NCBI RefSeq assembly: GCF_026342015.1
Contig: NZ_JAPENL010000002.1
Location: forward strand, 1,245,001-1,309,000
From: Micromonospora lupini
GTDB taxonomy: Bacteria > Actinomycetota > Actinomycetes > Mycobacteriales > Micromonosporaceae
Reading direction: 5' to 3'
Length of the DNA stretch: 64,000 bases
This document shows positions 33,115 through 41,233 of this stretch, piece by piece. The translations under genes and the position numbers were made by a program. Position 1 is the stretch's first letter; every line of letters begins with the position of its first letter. A model generated the notes under the pieces. It was not told the origin of the DNA, did not search any database, and saw nothing but the letters and a program-made list of their open reading frames with translations.

Positions 33115-33189
33115 CCGCTCGCCACCGACCTCCGATCGCTGAGTGTCGCCTGAGGGCGGTAGTGGCTCGCGCTACGTACCCTGAGTTAC

Positions 33190-34413
33190 ATGTCAGCGAC
33201 CTCTGCCGGCGTTCCTCACCCGCATCTGCACCGCAGCACCGGGCGTGCCTCGGTGCCCGGCCCCGACCGGGGCGCCTCCGGACGCGCGCGTCCCGCCGAG
33301 GCGCGCTTCTACCCGTCGTACGACGAGCAGCAGCCCGCCCCGGGCGGGCCGGGAGGGCCGGCGGGACCGGGCGGGCCGGGTGGCGCCGGCGGGCCGGGAC
33401 GCCGTGGCCCACGGCCGCGCTGGGGGCGGATCGGCCTGGTGGCCGGGATCGCGGTGCTGGTGTTGGCGCTGCTCGGCGGCCTGGGCGCCTGGCTGTACGC
33501 GCGCAACCTCAACAACGACCTGGCCCGCACCGACCCGTTCGCGGAGATCACCGGGGGTCGGCCGGCGAAGACCGTCGACGGCGCGCTGAACATCCTGCTG
33601 GTCGGCAGCGACTCCCGGGACCCGGACGCGCCTGTCGACAGCAAGAGCCAGTGGCGGGCCGACACGGTCATCGTGATGCACATCCCGGCCGACCATCAGT
33701 CGGCCTACCTGGTCTCCATCCCGCGTGACCTGTACGTGCCGATTCCAGAAAGCGCCGGAGCGGACTGCGGCTCCGGCAAGCGCGCGAAGATCAACGCGGC
33801 GTTCGCGTTCGGTGGGCTGCCGCTGGCAGTGCGCACGGTGGAGTGCTTCACCGACGTCCGGATCGACCACGTGATGGCGATCGACTTCGGCGGTTTCAAG
33901 GAGGTCACCGACGCCCTCGGCGGCGTGGATCTGAAGGTCGAGCGGACGATCACCTCGATCCACAAGCCGTACCGGACCTTCACCAAGGGCACCAACCACA
34001 TGGACGGCACGGAGGCGCTGGACTGGATCCGGCAGCGCAAGCAGTTCCCGGAGGGCGACTTCGCCCGGATGCGGCACCAGCAGGAGTTCCTCCGGGCGCT
34101 GATGGACAAGGCGGCGAGCAGCGGCACCCTCGCCAACCCGAAGAAGCTCAACGACTTCCTCAAGTCGGTGACCGCTGCCGTGACCGTGGACCAGGGCTTC
34201 TCGGTGACGGACATGGCGGTGCAGTTCCGCAACCTGCGCGGGCAGAACCTCACCTTCCTGACCAGCCCGAACTCGGGCAGCGACACCATCAACGGCGAGT
34301 CGGTGGTGGTCTCCGACCGGGAGAAGGCGCTGGCGATGTACCAGGCCATGTCGGCCGACACCATGGCCGACTGGGTCAAGGCCAACCCGCCGAAGAACAA
34401 CGACGGCGGCTGA
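33190..34413 (+). CDS. LytR-CpsA-Psr (LCP) family protein, copy 1
   Basis: 407 residues. A Pro/Gly-rich cytoplasmic N-terminus (~1-75, GGPGGPAGPGGPGG) leads to one membrane helix (IGLVAGIAVLVLALLGGLGAW), then the extracytoplasmic LCP domain: NILLVGSDSRDPDAP, ADTVIVMHIPAD, YLVSIPRDLYVPIP, IDHVMAIDFGGFKEVTDALG, and LDWIRQRKQFPEGDFARMRH. LCP enzymes transfer lipid-linked glycopolymers to peptidoglycan. TACCCT ends 7 nt before the ATG. Two paralogues follow directly. Confidence 0.92.
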   Translation: MSATSAGVPHPHLHRSTGRASVPGPDRGASGRARPAEARFYPSYDEQQPAPGGPGGPAGPGGPGGAGGPGRRGPRPRWGRIGLVAGIAVLVLALLGGLGAWLYARNLNNDLARTDPFAEITGGRPAKTVDGALNILLVGSDSRDPDAPVDSKSQWRADTVIVMHIPADHQSAYLVSIPRDLYVPIPESAGADCGSGKRAKINAAFAFGGLPLAVRTVECFTDVRIDHVMAIDFGGFKEVTDALGGVDLKVERTITSIHKPYRTFTKGTNHMDGTEALDWIRQRKQFPEGDFARMRHQQEFLRALMDKAASSGTLANPKKLNDFLKSVTAAVTVDQGFSVTDMAVQFRNLRGQNLTFLTSPNSGSDTINGESVVVSDREKALAMYQAMSADTMADWVKANPPKNNDGG

Positions 34414-34547
34414 GCGTTGGGGCGGCGCGGGCTGGCGGGCGAACGTGACACGGACTCACCGTTTCGGTGATCGAGTGGGGCCGATCGCCCGGTTGACGGG
34501 ATCTGTCGTCTCGATTGAGCCCGGATGAACTCGCAAAGTCGAATTGA

Positions 34548-34557
34548 TGTACGTACA
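34548..34557 (+). promoter_or_regulatory. Palindrome and possible -10 before LCP copy 2
   Basis: TGTACGTACA is a perfect 10-bp palindrome. TACAGT, overlapping its end (34554-34559), could be a -10 giving a leader of about 30 nt that carries GGAG before the ATG at 34596. Confidence 0.3.
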
Positions 34558-34595
34558 GTGGGGCCGCCCCCTCCTGATCACGAGCTGGAGCACGC

Positions 34596-35855
34596 ATGCC
34601 GGTTCAGGCCAGCCGTCGCCCTTCGCCCCCCGGATCCGCCGCGCCGAGCGGCCGGATCGGCGCGTCCATTCCAGTGCAGCCAAGCCCGTCAGGCGGTGGG
34701 CCGGGTGGTCGCCCGCCGGGCAAGGGTGACGGCCGAACGGGTGGGAAGGGGCCGGCGAAGAAGCGCCCGCGCCGCAAGGATCCGCTCTGGGCCCGCCTGA
34801 CCGTGATCTTCGGTGCGGTGCTGATGCTCAGCAGCGGCGCGGCCATCGTCGGCACCAAGGTGCTCATCGGCCAGGCGACCGGGGACATCGCCCAGCGCAA
34901 CCTGCTCGGTGACGCCGGCAAGTCCGACGCCGAGGGCGGCGCGAGCCTGGACGGCCCGATCGACATGCTGCTGCTCGGCGTGGACGCACGAGAGCGGTGG
35001 GCCGCCGACGACGTCCGGTCGGACAGCATCATCATCCTGCACATCCCGGCCTCGCACGACCAGGCGTACCTGATCTCGATCCCCCGCGACACCGAGGCGC
35101 AGATCCCGCCGTTCAAGAAGAGCGGCTTCACCGGCGACACCGACAAGATCAATGCCGCGTTCCAGGCCGGTGCCCGTAACGGTGGCGGCTGGGAGGGTGG
35201 CGCCCAGTTGATGGCGCAGACGATCAAGCGGCTCACCGGGATCAGCTTCGACGGCGCGGCGATCATCAACTTCGGTGGCTTCAAGAACGTCATCGACACC
35301 CTGGGCACCGTGCGGATCTGCGTGAGCCACGAGGTCAAGTCGCACCACATGTCGTTCGTCGACGGCAAGCCGATGTGGAACGCCGACGCCAAGAAGACCG
35401 GCAAGCAGATGACCCCTGTGGTGCACAAGAAGGGCTGCCGGGAGATGGAGGGCTGGGCGGCCCTCGACTACGCCCGGCAGCGCTACGGGCTCCCCGGCGG
35501 CGACTACGACCGGCAGCAGAACCAGCAGCAGCTGATCAAGGCGATGGCCCGCAAGGCCACCGACGGCGGCATGTTGACCAACCCGGCCAAGATGAATCAG
35601 CTCATCAAGGCGGCCGGCAAGGCGTTCGTGCTGGACACCGGCGGTGTGCCGATCGAGGACTTCATCTTCACCATGCGTGGGGTCACCGCGAACGAGCTGA
35701 CCATGCTCAAGACCAACAACGGCAGCTTCAACGGCAACGGCAACAACCGTGAGGCGTTGAACGAGGAAACGATGCAGATGTTCGAGGCGGTCAAGAGGGA
35801 CAAGCTCGCCGAGTTCGTCTTCAGCCACCCCGAGGTGATCTCCGGCCGCAAGTGA
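34596..35855 (+). CDS. LCP family protein, copy 2
   Basis: 419 residues. A Pro/Gly/Lys-rich N-terminus (~1-65) precedes one membrane helix (LTVIFGAVLMLSSGAAIVG). The LCP domain has MLLLGVDARERWAADDVRSD, LISIPRDTEAQIP, GFTGDTDKINAAF, AAIINFGGFKNVIDTLG and DYARQRYGLPGGDYDRQQNQ, keeping the Arg and Asp residues that bind the pyrophosphate. It is expected to act outside the membrane, ligating wall polymers. The ATG has GGAG 7-8 nt upstream. Confidence 0.93.
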   Translation: MPVQASRRPSPPGSAAPSGRIGASIPVQPSPSGGGPGGRPPGKGDGRTGGKGPAKKRPRRKDPLWARLTVIFGAVLMLSSGAAIVGTKVLIGQATGDIAQRNLLGDAGKSDAEGGASLDGPIDMLLLGVDARERWAADDVRSDSIIILHIPASHDQAYLISIPRDTEAQIPPFKKSGFTGDTDKINAAFQAGARNGGGWEGGAQLMAQTIKRLTGISFDGAAIINFGGFKNVIDTLGTVRICVSHEVKSHHMSFVDGKPMWNADAKKTGKQMTPVVHKKGCREMEGWAALDYARQRYGLPGGDYDRQQNQQQLIKAMARKATDGGMLTNPAKMNQLIKAAGKAFVLDTGGVPIEDFIFTMRGVTANELTMLKTNNGSFNGNGNNREALNEETMQMFEAVKRDKLAEFVFSHPEVISGRK

Positions 35856-36152
35856 CGGCCGCCGCGGCGCCTCAGCGGGCCGCGGCTCTCGAAGTCGCTA
35901 GTTGAAGTCGGGGAAAGCCCGGCGACCGGTCCGTCACCGCCCGTAGCCTGACGTGAGCAGGTTTCACGTATCGGCTGCGGGGAGGCGGTCACGACCAGGT
36001 GGGGACGGACCGCAGCGGACCGGGCACGCCCGGCCGCGCCACGCCGCGCCCTCTGGCCGCGCCTCCTGCTCGGCGTCGGCCTGGCCCTCGTCCTGCTGGC
36101 CGGGCTCGCCCTGGTCGGCCTCAAGACGCTTACCCACCGGTACGACCGTACG

Positions 36153-37028
36153 GTGACCAAGGAGCAACTGCTCGACGCGGACGCCCGCACCGACCGGACC
36201 GACCTGGACGGGCCGCTCAACTACCTGCTGATCGGCACCGACCGACGCGCCGGCAGCAGCGAGCCGGACCAGCGCTCGGACACCATCCTCATCGTGCACG
36301 TGCCCGCCGGGCGGCGGGAGGCGTACCTGGTCTCCATCCCGCGTGACCTGCTGGTCGCCATCCCGCCCGCGAACGGCTTCGGCGGAGGTCAAGACAAGAT
36401 CAATGCGGCGTACGAGCACGGCGGCGGCGGGCAGGCCGGCACCCGACTGCTCTCCGTCACCCTGAACCGGCTCACAGGCATCCGCTTCGACGGCGCCGCG
36501 CTTATCGACTTCTCCGGCTTCCGGAAGGTGATCGACCTCCTCGGCGGGGTGCAGATGTGCGTGGACACCGAGGTCCGCTCGATCCACACCAACCGGGTCT
36601 TCCCCACCGGCTGCCAGCGGATGGACGGAGCGCGGGCGCTGGACTACGTACGCCAGCGCTACGACCTTCCCAACGGGGACTTCGACCGGCAGCACCACCA
36701 GCAGCAACTCCTGCGGGCGATGCTGGACAGCGCCGGCCACGCCGACCTGCGCAGCAACCCGGTCAAACTGGACCAGGTGCTCCGGGCGGTCGGCGGCTCG
36801 TTGACAGTCGACACCAACGGCGTACCCCTGGAGGACCTGCTCCTCGCGCTCCGCGCGCTGCCGCCCGACGGGATGCACGGCGTCCAGGTGCCCTCGTCCC
36901 CGCAGACCATCGACCAGGTCTCGTACGTGGTGCTCGACAACGGCGGCAACGGGCTCTTCCAGGCCGTCCGGGGTACCCGCGTACCGGCCTGGGCGCAGGC
37001 CAACCCGCGCTGGGTGACCCGGTTGTGA
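36153..37028 (+). CDS. LCP family protein, copy 3; true N-terminus lies upstream without a standard start codon
   Basis: From the GTG at 36153 the frame gives 291 residues with the whole LCP domain: NYLLIGTDRRAGSSEPDQRS, LVSIPRDLLVAIPP, GGGQDKINAAYEHG, AALIDFSGFRKVIDLLG and DYVRQRYDLPNGDFDRQHHQ. But the same frame runs open back to a stop at 35949 and encodes a perfect membrane anchor (RLLLGVGLALVLLAGLALVG, codons from 36060) after a basic segment. No ATG, GTG or TTG exists in that stretch. GGGGAGG at 35979-35985 points to GTC 35988 or ACG 35991 as start, which would give a normal LCP protein of ~346 residues. Confidence 0.85.
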   Translation: MTKEQLLDADARTDRTDLDGPLNYLLIGTDRRAGSSEPDQRSDTILIVHVPAGRREAYLVSIPRDLLVAIPPANGFGGGQDKINAAYEHGGGGQAGTRLLSVTLNRLTGIRFDGAALIDFSGFRKVIDLLGGVQMCVDTEVRSIHTNRVFPTGCQRMDGARALDYVRQRYDLPNGDFDRQHHQQQLLRAMLDSAGHADLRSNPVKLDQVLRAVGGSLTVDTNGVPLEDLLLALRALPPDGMHGVQVPSSPQTIDQVSYVVLDNGGNGLFQAVRGTRVPAWAQANPRWVTRL

Positions 37029-37086
37029 CAGTGCCGACGGCCGGGTCGGTGCCGATCCGGCCCGCGAGGATCTAGTGTTGCTTCCT

Positions 37087-37422
37087 GTGTTCGGACCCCA
37101 GGTTCCCACCGTGCCCGTGACCGAGATCGCCGACGACACCTACCTGCTCGACGTGCGGGAGGCCGACGAATGGGCGGCCGGCCACGCCCCCACCGCCCAC
37201 CACCTGCCGATGATGGAGCTGCCGGCGCGGCTGGCCGAGGTGCCCACCGACCGGGACGTGGCAGTCATCTGCCGCTCCGGTGGACGTTCCGCCCAGGTCG
37301 TCGCCTACCTGGTCAACAACGGCTGGGAGCAGGTGCGCAACGCCGACGGCGGGATGCGCCAGTGGGCAGCGGTCGGCCGTCCGGTGGTCGACGCGAACGG
37401 GCAGCCCGGCCAGGTCATCTGA
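37087..37422 (+). CDS. Rhodanese-like domain protein
   Basis: 111 residues forming one rhodanese domain. LLDVREADEWAAGHAPTAHH is the CH2A-like motif and AVICRSGGRSAQVVAYL holds the catalytic Cys in a CRSGGRS loop. Such small proteins carry persulfide sulfur; the acceptor is unknown. The GTG at 37087 is chosen because TAGTGT ends 8 nt upstream; the frame also offers GTG 37075 and TTG 37078. It stops 10 nt before the next gene. Confidence 0.85.
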   Translation: MFGPQVPTVPVTEIADDTYLLDVREADEWAAGHAPTAHHLPMMELPARLAEVPTDRDVAVICRSGGRSAQVVAYLVNNGWEQVRNADGGMRQWAAVGRPVVDANGQPGQVI

Positions 37423-37432
37423 GGCGGCCGGG

Positions 37433-38221
37433 ATGGGCGGGCCTCTGGTCTTCGCGCACCGCGGCGCCTCGTACGACCTTCCGGAGCACACACTCGCCGC
37501 GTACCTGCGGGCCCTCGACGAGGGCGCGGACGGGCTGGAGTGCGACGTCCGGCTGACCCGGGACGGGCATCTGGTCTGCGTACACGACCGACGACTGGAC
37601 CGCACCAGCAACGGCCGGGGTCTGGTCAGCGCCCGTACCCTCGCCGAGCTGGACGCGCTCGACTTCGGGTCCTGGCATCCGGGCAGCGCGCCGAGCGGTG
37701 ACCTGCCGCCGGACGAGTCGCACACCCGGCTGCTGACGCTGGCCCGGCTGCTCGACGCGGTGCTCGCCGCGGGGCGGCCGGTCCGGCTGCTGGTGGAGAC
37801 GAAACACCCGTCGCGCTACGGCTCGAACGTGGAGCGGCGGCTTGTCGAGCTGCTGCGGCGGTACGGGCTCGACGATCCGGCGCCGGACGATCCGGTCCAG
37901 GTCACAGTCATGTCGTTCTCCCCGCTGGCGGTGCGCCGGGTCCGGGAGCTGGCCCCGGCGCTGCCCACGGTGCTGTTGCTTGAGGTGCTGCCGCCGTGGC
38001 TGGGGCTGGGCCGGCTGCCGTTCGGCACCCGCATCGCCGGGCCGGGCATCGGCCTGGTCCGGGCCCGGCCGCGCCTGCTGCCCGCGCTGCGCGCCGCCGG
38101 CAACCAGGTGTACGTCTGGACTGTCAACGAGCCGGCCGACCTGGAGCTTGTGCTCGCCGAGGAGGTGGACGGGATCATCACCGACCGGCCCGCGCACGTC
38201 CTGGCCCGGCGGGACCGCTGA
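37433..38221 (+). CDS. Glycerophosphodiester phosphodiesterase
   Basis: 262 residues, TIM-barrel GDPD fold. VFAHRGASYDLPEHTLAAY gives the catalytic HR and Glu, GLECDVRLTRDGHLVCVHD the metal-binding E-x-D and the second catalytic His. LLVETKHPSRYG and QVYVWTVNEPADL complete the family pattern. No signal peptide, so it probably acts on glycerophosphodiesters in the cytoplasm, recycling phospholipid head groups to sn-glycerol-3-phosphate. Confidence 0.92.
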   Translation: MGGPLVFAHRGASYDLPEHTLAAYLRALDEGADGLECDVRLTRDGHLVCVHDRRLDRTSNGRGLVSARTLAELDALDFGSWHPGSAPSGDLPPDESHTRLLTLARLLDAVLAAGRPVRLLVETKHPSRYGSNVERRLVELLRRYGLDDPAPDDPVQVTVMSFSPLAVRRVRELAPALPTVLLLEVLPPWLGLGRLPFGTRIAGPGIGLVRARPRLLPALRAAGNQVYVWTVNEPADLELVLAEEVDGIITDRPAHVLARRDR

Positions 38222-38276
38222 ACGGGCCTCGACCCGGGGGGTGCCGAAAGCCGGACCGGCGGGGCAGACTCGGCAC

Positions 38277-39731
38277 ATGCCGGAGCGAATCGATTTCCCC
38301 GCTCTCCTCGCCGGCCAGGCCGCCGTGATCGAGATGATCAACTCTGGGGACGCGGGCCTGCCGGTCCTCACGCAGCTCCTGAGGGTGACCCAACCGGCGC
38401 TCGGCGCGACCGGAATGGCGTTCGTCGAGTTCGGCCCGACCGGCGGCCGGGTGATCGCGGCCACCGGCGCGGCGGAGTGGGCGCTCGGCCGGCCGCTCGC
38501 GGCGGACGACCCGGACACCGTCTGCCTGCTCTCCGGGCCACGGGTGAGCCAGGTCCGGGTGGCCGAGCTCAACGGCAAGCTCTCCGCCGAGCTGGCCGGC
38601 AGCGGGTTGCGCCGGATGGTGGTGTCCCGGGCCGAGATCGGCGGCCACACCGTCGGCAGCCTGCACGCCCTCTACCCGGGCGACGACGAGCCGGGCGACG
38701 AGCAGCAGGGGGTGATCGCCTACCTCGCCTCGTGCATCGCGCACATGTACGGCGACCAGAGCGGGTTGCCTGTGCACGGCGACGGGCCGGTGGTGGCGGC
38801 ACTCGCCGACGGGCTGGCGGTGGTCGACCGGGACGGCCACGTCCGGCTGTGGAACCCGGCCGCCGCCCAGGTCACCGGCCGGACCGCGGAGCAGGCGTTG
38901 AACGGCCCGCTGCCGTTCCCCCTGCCGCCCTCCGGTCAGGTCCGCGACCACCGGCTGCCGGACGGCCGCTGGCTGCGCATCACCTCCGGCGACCTGCCCG
39001 GCCCGGGCGCGCTGCGCGTGGTCACCTTCCGCGACATCACCGACCAGCAGCGCCGCGATCACGACCGGGAGCTGTTCGTCGCGGTGACCAGCCACGAGCT
39101 GCGCACGCCGGTCACCGTCATCAAGGGGTACGCGGACACCCTCACCGACCACTGGGAGTCGCTGACCGAGGTCGACCGTCGACAGGCCGCCCGGGTCATC
39201 GGGCAGCGCGCCAACGAGCTGGCCCGGCTGGTCGACAGGCTGCTCTCCTCGGCGGCCGAGGCGGGGCCGGGGGACGACCCACCGACACCGTTCGACCTCG
39301 GTGAGGCGCTGCGCGCCGCCATCGTGGACCTGCCTGCGGAGTTGCGGCACCGGCTGACGGTGCGCCTCCCGGCCGACCTGCCCAAGGCGCTCGGCCACCG
39401 GCCCAGCCTGGCCACCGTGCTGACCGAGTTGGCCACCAACGCCGGCAAGTACTCGCCGCCGGGCTCCCCCATCGAGATCACCGCCGGTGTGGACGGCCAG
39501 TTGGTCGCGTTCCGGGTCAGTGACCGGGGAATCGGCATCCGGCCGGAGCACGTGGAGCGGGCGTTCGACAGGTTCTGGCAGGGCGAGTCCGGCGACCGGC
39601 GCGGCTACCCGGGAGCGGGGCTCGGCCTCTATCTCGTCCGCCGGATCGTTGAACAACAGAATGGATGGGTATCCCTACGTCCGAGGACCGACGGCGGTAC
39701 GGTCGCAGAGGTGCGGCTACCGCGCGGTTGA
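38277..39731 (+). CDS. Soluble PAS-containing sensor histidine kinase
   Basis: 484 residues without membrane helices. An N-terminal GAF-like domain (~20-155) is followed by a PAS domain (~170-255; GLAVVDRDGHVRLWNPAAAQ), HisKA with LFVAVTSHELRTPV, and HATPase with LATVLTELATNAGKYSPPGS (N), VSDRGIGIR (G1) and GYPGAGLGLYLVRRIVE (G2). No cognate response regulator lies beside it; the next gene encodes a lone HATPase. CAGACT ends 6 nt before the ATG (leaderless pattern). Confidence 0.92.
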   Translation: MPERIDFPALLAGQAAVIEMINSGDAGLPVLTQLLRVTQPALGATGMAFVEFGPTGGRVIAATGAAEWALGRPLAADDPDTVCLLSGPRVSQVRVAELNGKLSAELAGSGLRRMVVSRAEIGGHTVGSLHALYPGDDEPGDEQQGVIAYLASCIAHMYGDQSGLPVHGDGPVVAALADGLAVVDRDGHVRLWNPAAAQVTGRTAEQALNGPLPFPLPPSGQVRDHRLPDGRWLRITSGDLPGPGALRVVTFRDITDQQRRDHDRELFVAVTSHELRTPVTVIKGYADTLTDHWESLTEVDRRQAARVIGQRANELARLVDRLLSSAAEAGPGDDPPTPFDLGEALRAAIVDLPAELRHRLTVRLPADLPKALGHRPSLATVLTELATNAGKYSPPGSPIEITAGVDGQLVAFRVSDRGIGIRPEHVERAFDRFWQGESGDRRGYPGAGLGLYLVRRIVEQQNGWVSLRPRTDGGTVAEVRLPRG

Positions 39732-39759
39732 CCGACGGTGGCGCGACGTGGAGGCGACG

Positions 39760-40203
39760 GTGGCAGCGGCAGCGAGGGATCGGGCGTGGTGCGTGGTGGT
39801 TCCCCACCACCCCGCCGGAGCACGACTGGCGCGACACCGGCTCGCCGAGGATCTGGCTGACGTCGTGGCACCGACGCTCCTCGCGGATCTGATCGCGGTG
39901 CTCGCCGAGCTGGTGGGCAACTCGGTCCGGCACGCCCGGCCGCTGCCCGGCGGCGTGGTCCGGGTGGCGTGGCGGCTGCGGCCCTCCGCCGAGGGCCCCC
40001 GGATCCAGTTGCGGGTGACCGACGGCGGCGCGAACACCAGCCCGCGGATCCGCACGGCCAGCCCGGACGCCGCGGACGGGCGGGGCCTGCAGATCGTGGC
40101 CGGCCTGGCGACCCGCTGGGGCGTCGAACGCGACGGCATGGGTCAGCGCGTCTGGGCGGAGTTCGACCCGACCTCCCACCCCGACCTGGTCCCCACCGGC
40201 TGA
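39760..40203 (+). CDS. RsbW-like HATPase (anti-sigma-factor-type kinase fold)
   Basis: 147 residues consisting of a short lead-in and one GHKL ATPase domain: DLIAVLAELVGNSVRHARPL (N box), VTDGGANTSP (a weakened G1) and DGRGLQIVAGLATRWGVE (G2). It resembles the stand-alone ATP-binding regulators of actinobacteria, many of which act as anti-sigma kinases. The GTG at 39760 has TGGAGG with a 5-nt spacing. Its start is 28 nt after the histidine kinase stop, so the two are probably one operon. Confidence 0.82.
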   Translation: MAAAARDRAWCVVVPHHPAGARLARHRLAEDLADVVAPTLLADLIAVLAELVGNSVRHARPLPGGVVRVAWRLRPSAEGPRIQLRVTDGGANTSPRIRTASPDAADGRGLQIVAGLATRWGVERDGMGQRVWAEFDPTSHPDLVPTG

Positions 40204-40207
40204 CATC

Positions 40208-40268
40208 GTCGATCGTGAAGTTGTTGCGGCGACACGCCGGACGTGGTGACAACAACTTCATGATCGAC
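40208..40268. repeat. 19-bp inverted repeat after the HATPase gene
   Basis: GTCGATCGTGAAGTTGTTG (40208-40226) pairs with the complement of 40250-40268 with one mismatch. The 23-nt spacer is GC-rich. It begins 5 nt after the stop codon, so it may be a terminator, but arm length and AT content resemble dispersed palindromic elements. Confidence 0.7.
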
Positions 40269-40330
40269 CGGCGATGGGGTGGGTGGGTCCGGGCTACGGG
40301 CCGACCGTTGGGGCTCTAGGCTGTGACGCC

Positions 40331-41215
40331 GTGAGCAAGCGTCGAAAGAGCCAGCGAGCCGCCGACACCGCGCCCCGGAAGGACAAGGTGCGCGACGTCT
40401 TCGTGCCGCGACCGTTCGAGGGGCTGGCCGACGAGTCCGAGTGGATCGCGCTGCGCGAGCTGGTGCCCGCCGCGTCCGCGCCGCTGCGGCTGGCGCCCGC
40501 CCTCGTCGAGGAATTCGGGGACCGGTCGGCCACGCTGGCCACGGTGCTGCCGATGGCCGCGCCGGCGATCAGCAAGGCGGACGGCCGCGTGCTCATCGGT
40601 CTGCAACGCCACCAGCAGTCCGGCGACGTCTCCCGGGACCTGGCCGAGGCGCTGCTCTGCGCGCTGCGGGCCGAGCCGGGCGGCCAGGTGTCCGTGCCAC
40701 CGCTGCCCGGTCCCGGGCCGCGACTGCAGGACGTCCTGGTGGACGGCCCGCTGGAGATCAGCATGCACGACGGGTTCGAGTTCTGGCTCGACCCCGGCGC
40801 GACAGACGACCCGAGCGTCCAGGCGTCGCTGGAGCGGGCGAACGCCGCCATCTACCCGACCGTGCGGATGACCGCCGCGAAGGCCGCGTACTGGTGCCGG
40901 GTCCCGGAGAAGGCGCACGTGCGCTGGGTGCTGCCGGACGACGAGGACGCCGCCCTGGACGCGTTGGCCCGCCTCGGCGCGGCCGGCACGCTGACGCTCG
41001 GCGAACAGACCAAGTTCGCCGGGATGTTCCGCGCGCACGGCCGGCTGGTGCCGGTGTGGGACCTGCCGGAGGAGACGCCGGCAGCCGACTGGGAGGACCC
41101 GGTCGCGCAGTTCGCCAAGCGGTACGCGGAGGCGCTCGCCACCACCGAACCGCTTGACGCCGCCGGCAGGCGGGCCCGCCAGGGGCTGCTCGGCCGCCAG
41201 CTCACCCTGCGCTGA
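40331..41215 (+). CDS. DUF5926 family protein
   Basis: 294 residues starting with a basic tail (MSKRRKSQRAADTAPRKDK), then DVFVPRPFEGLADESEWIAL, RELVPAASAPLRL, EISMHDGFEFWLDPG and QFAKRYAEALATTEPLDAAG. These match the actinobacterial DUF5926 family; I know of no assigned function. The N-terminus resembles SEC-C-associated or nucleic-acid-binding tails. TAGGCT ends 8 nt before the GTG. It is convergent with arginine deiminase, with only an 18-nt gap and no clear terminator. Confidence 0.8.
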   Translation: MSKRRKSQRAADTAPRKDKVRDVFVPRPFEGLADESEWIALRELVPAASAPLRLAPALVEEFGDRSATLATVLPMAAPAISKADGRVLIGLQRHQQSGDVSRDLAEALLCALRAEPGGQVSVPPLPGPGPRLQDVLVDGPLEISMHDGFEFWLDPGATDDPSVQASLERANAAIYPTVRMTAAKAAYWCRVPEKAHVRWVLPDDEDAALDALARLGAAGTLTLGEQTKFAGMFRAHGRLVPVWDLPEETPAADWEDPVAQFAKRYAEALATTEPLDAAGRRARQGLLGRQLTLR

Positions 41216-41233
41216 CCCGGGCACGCGGCCCGC

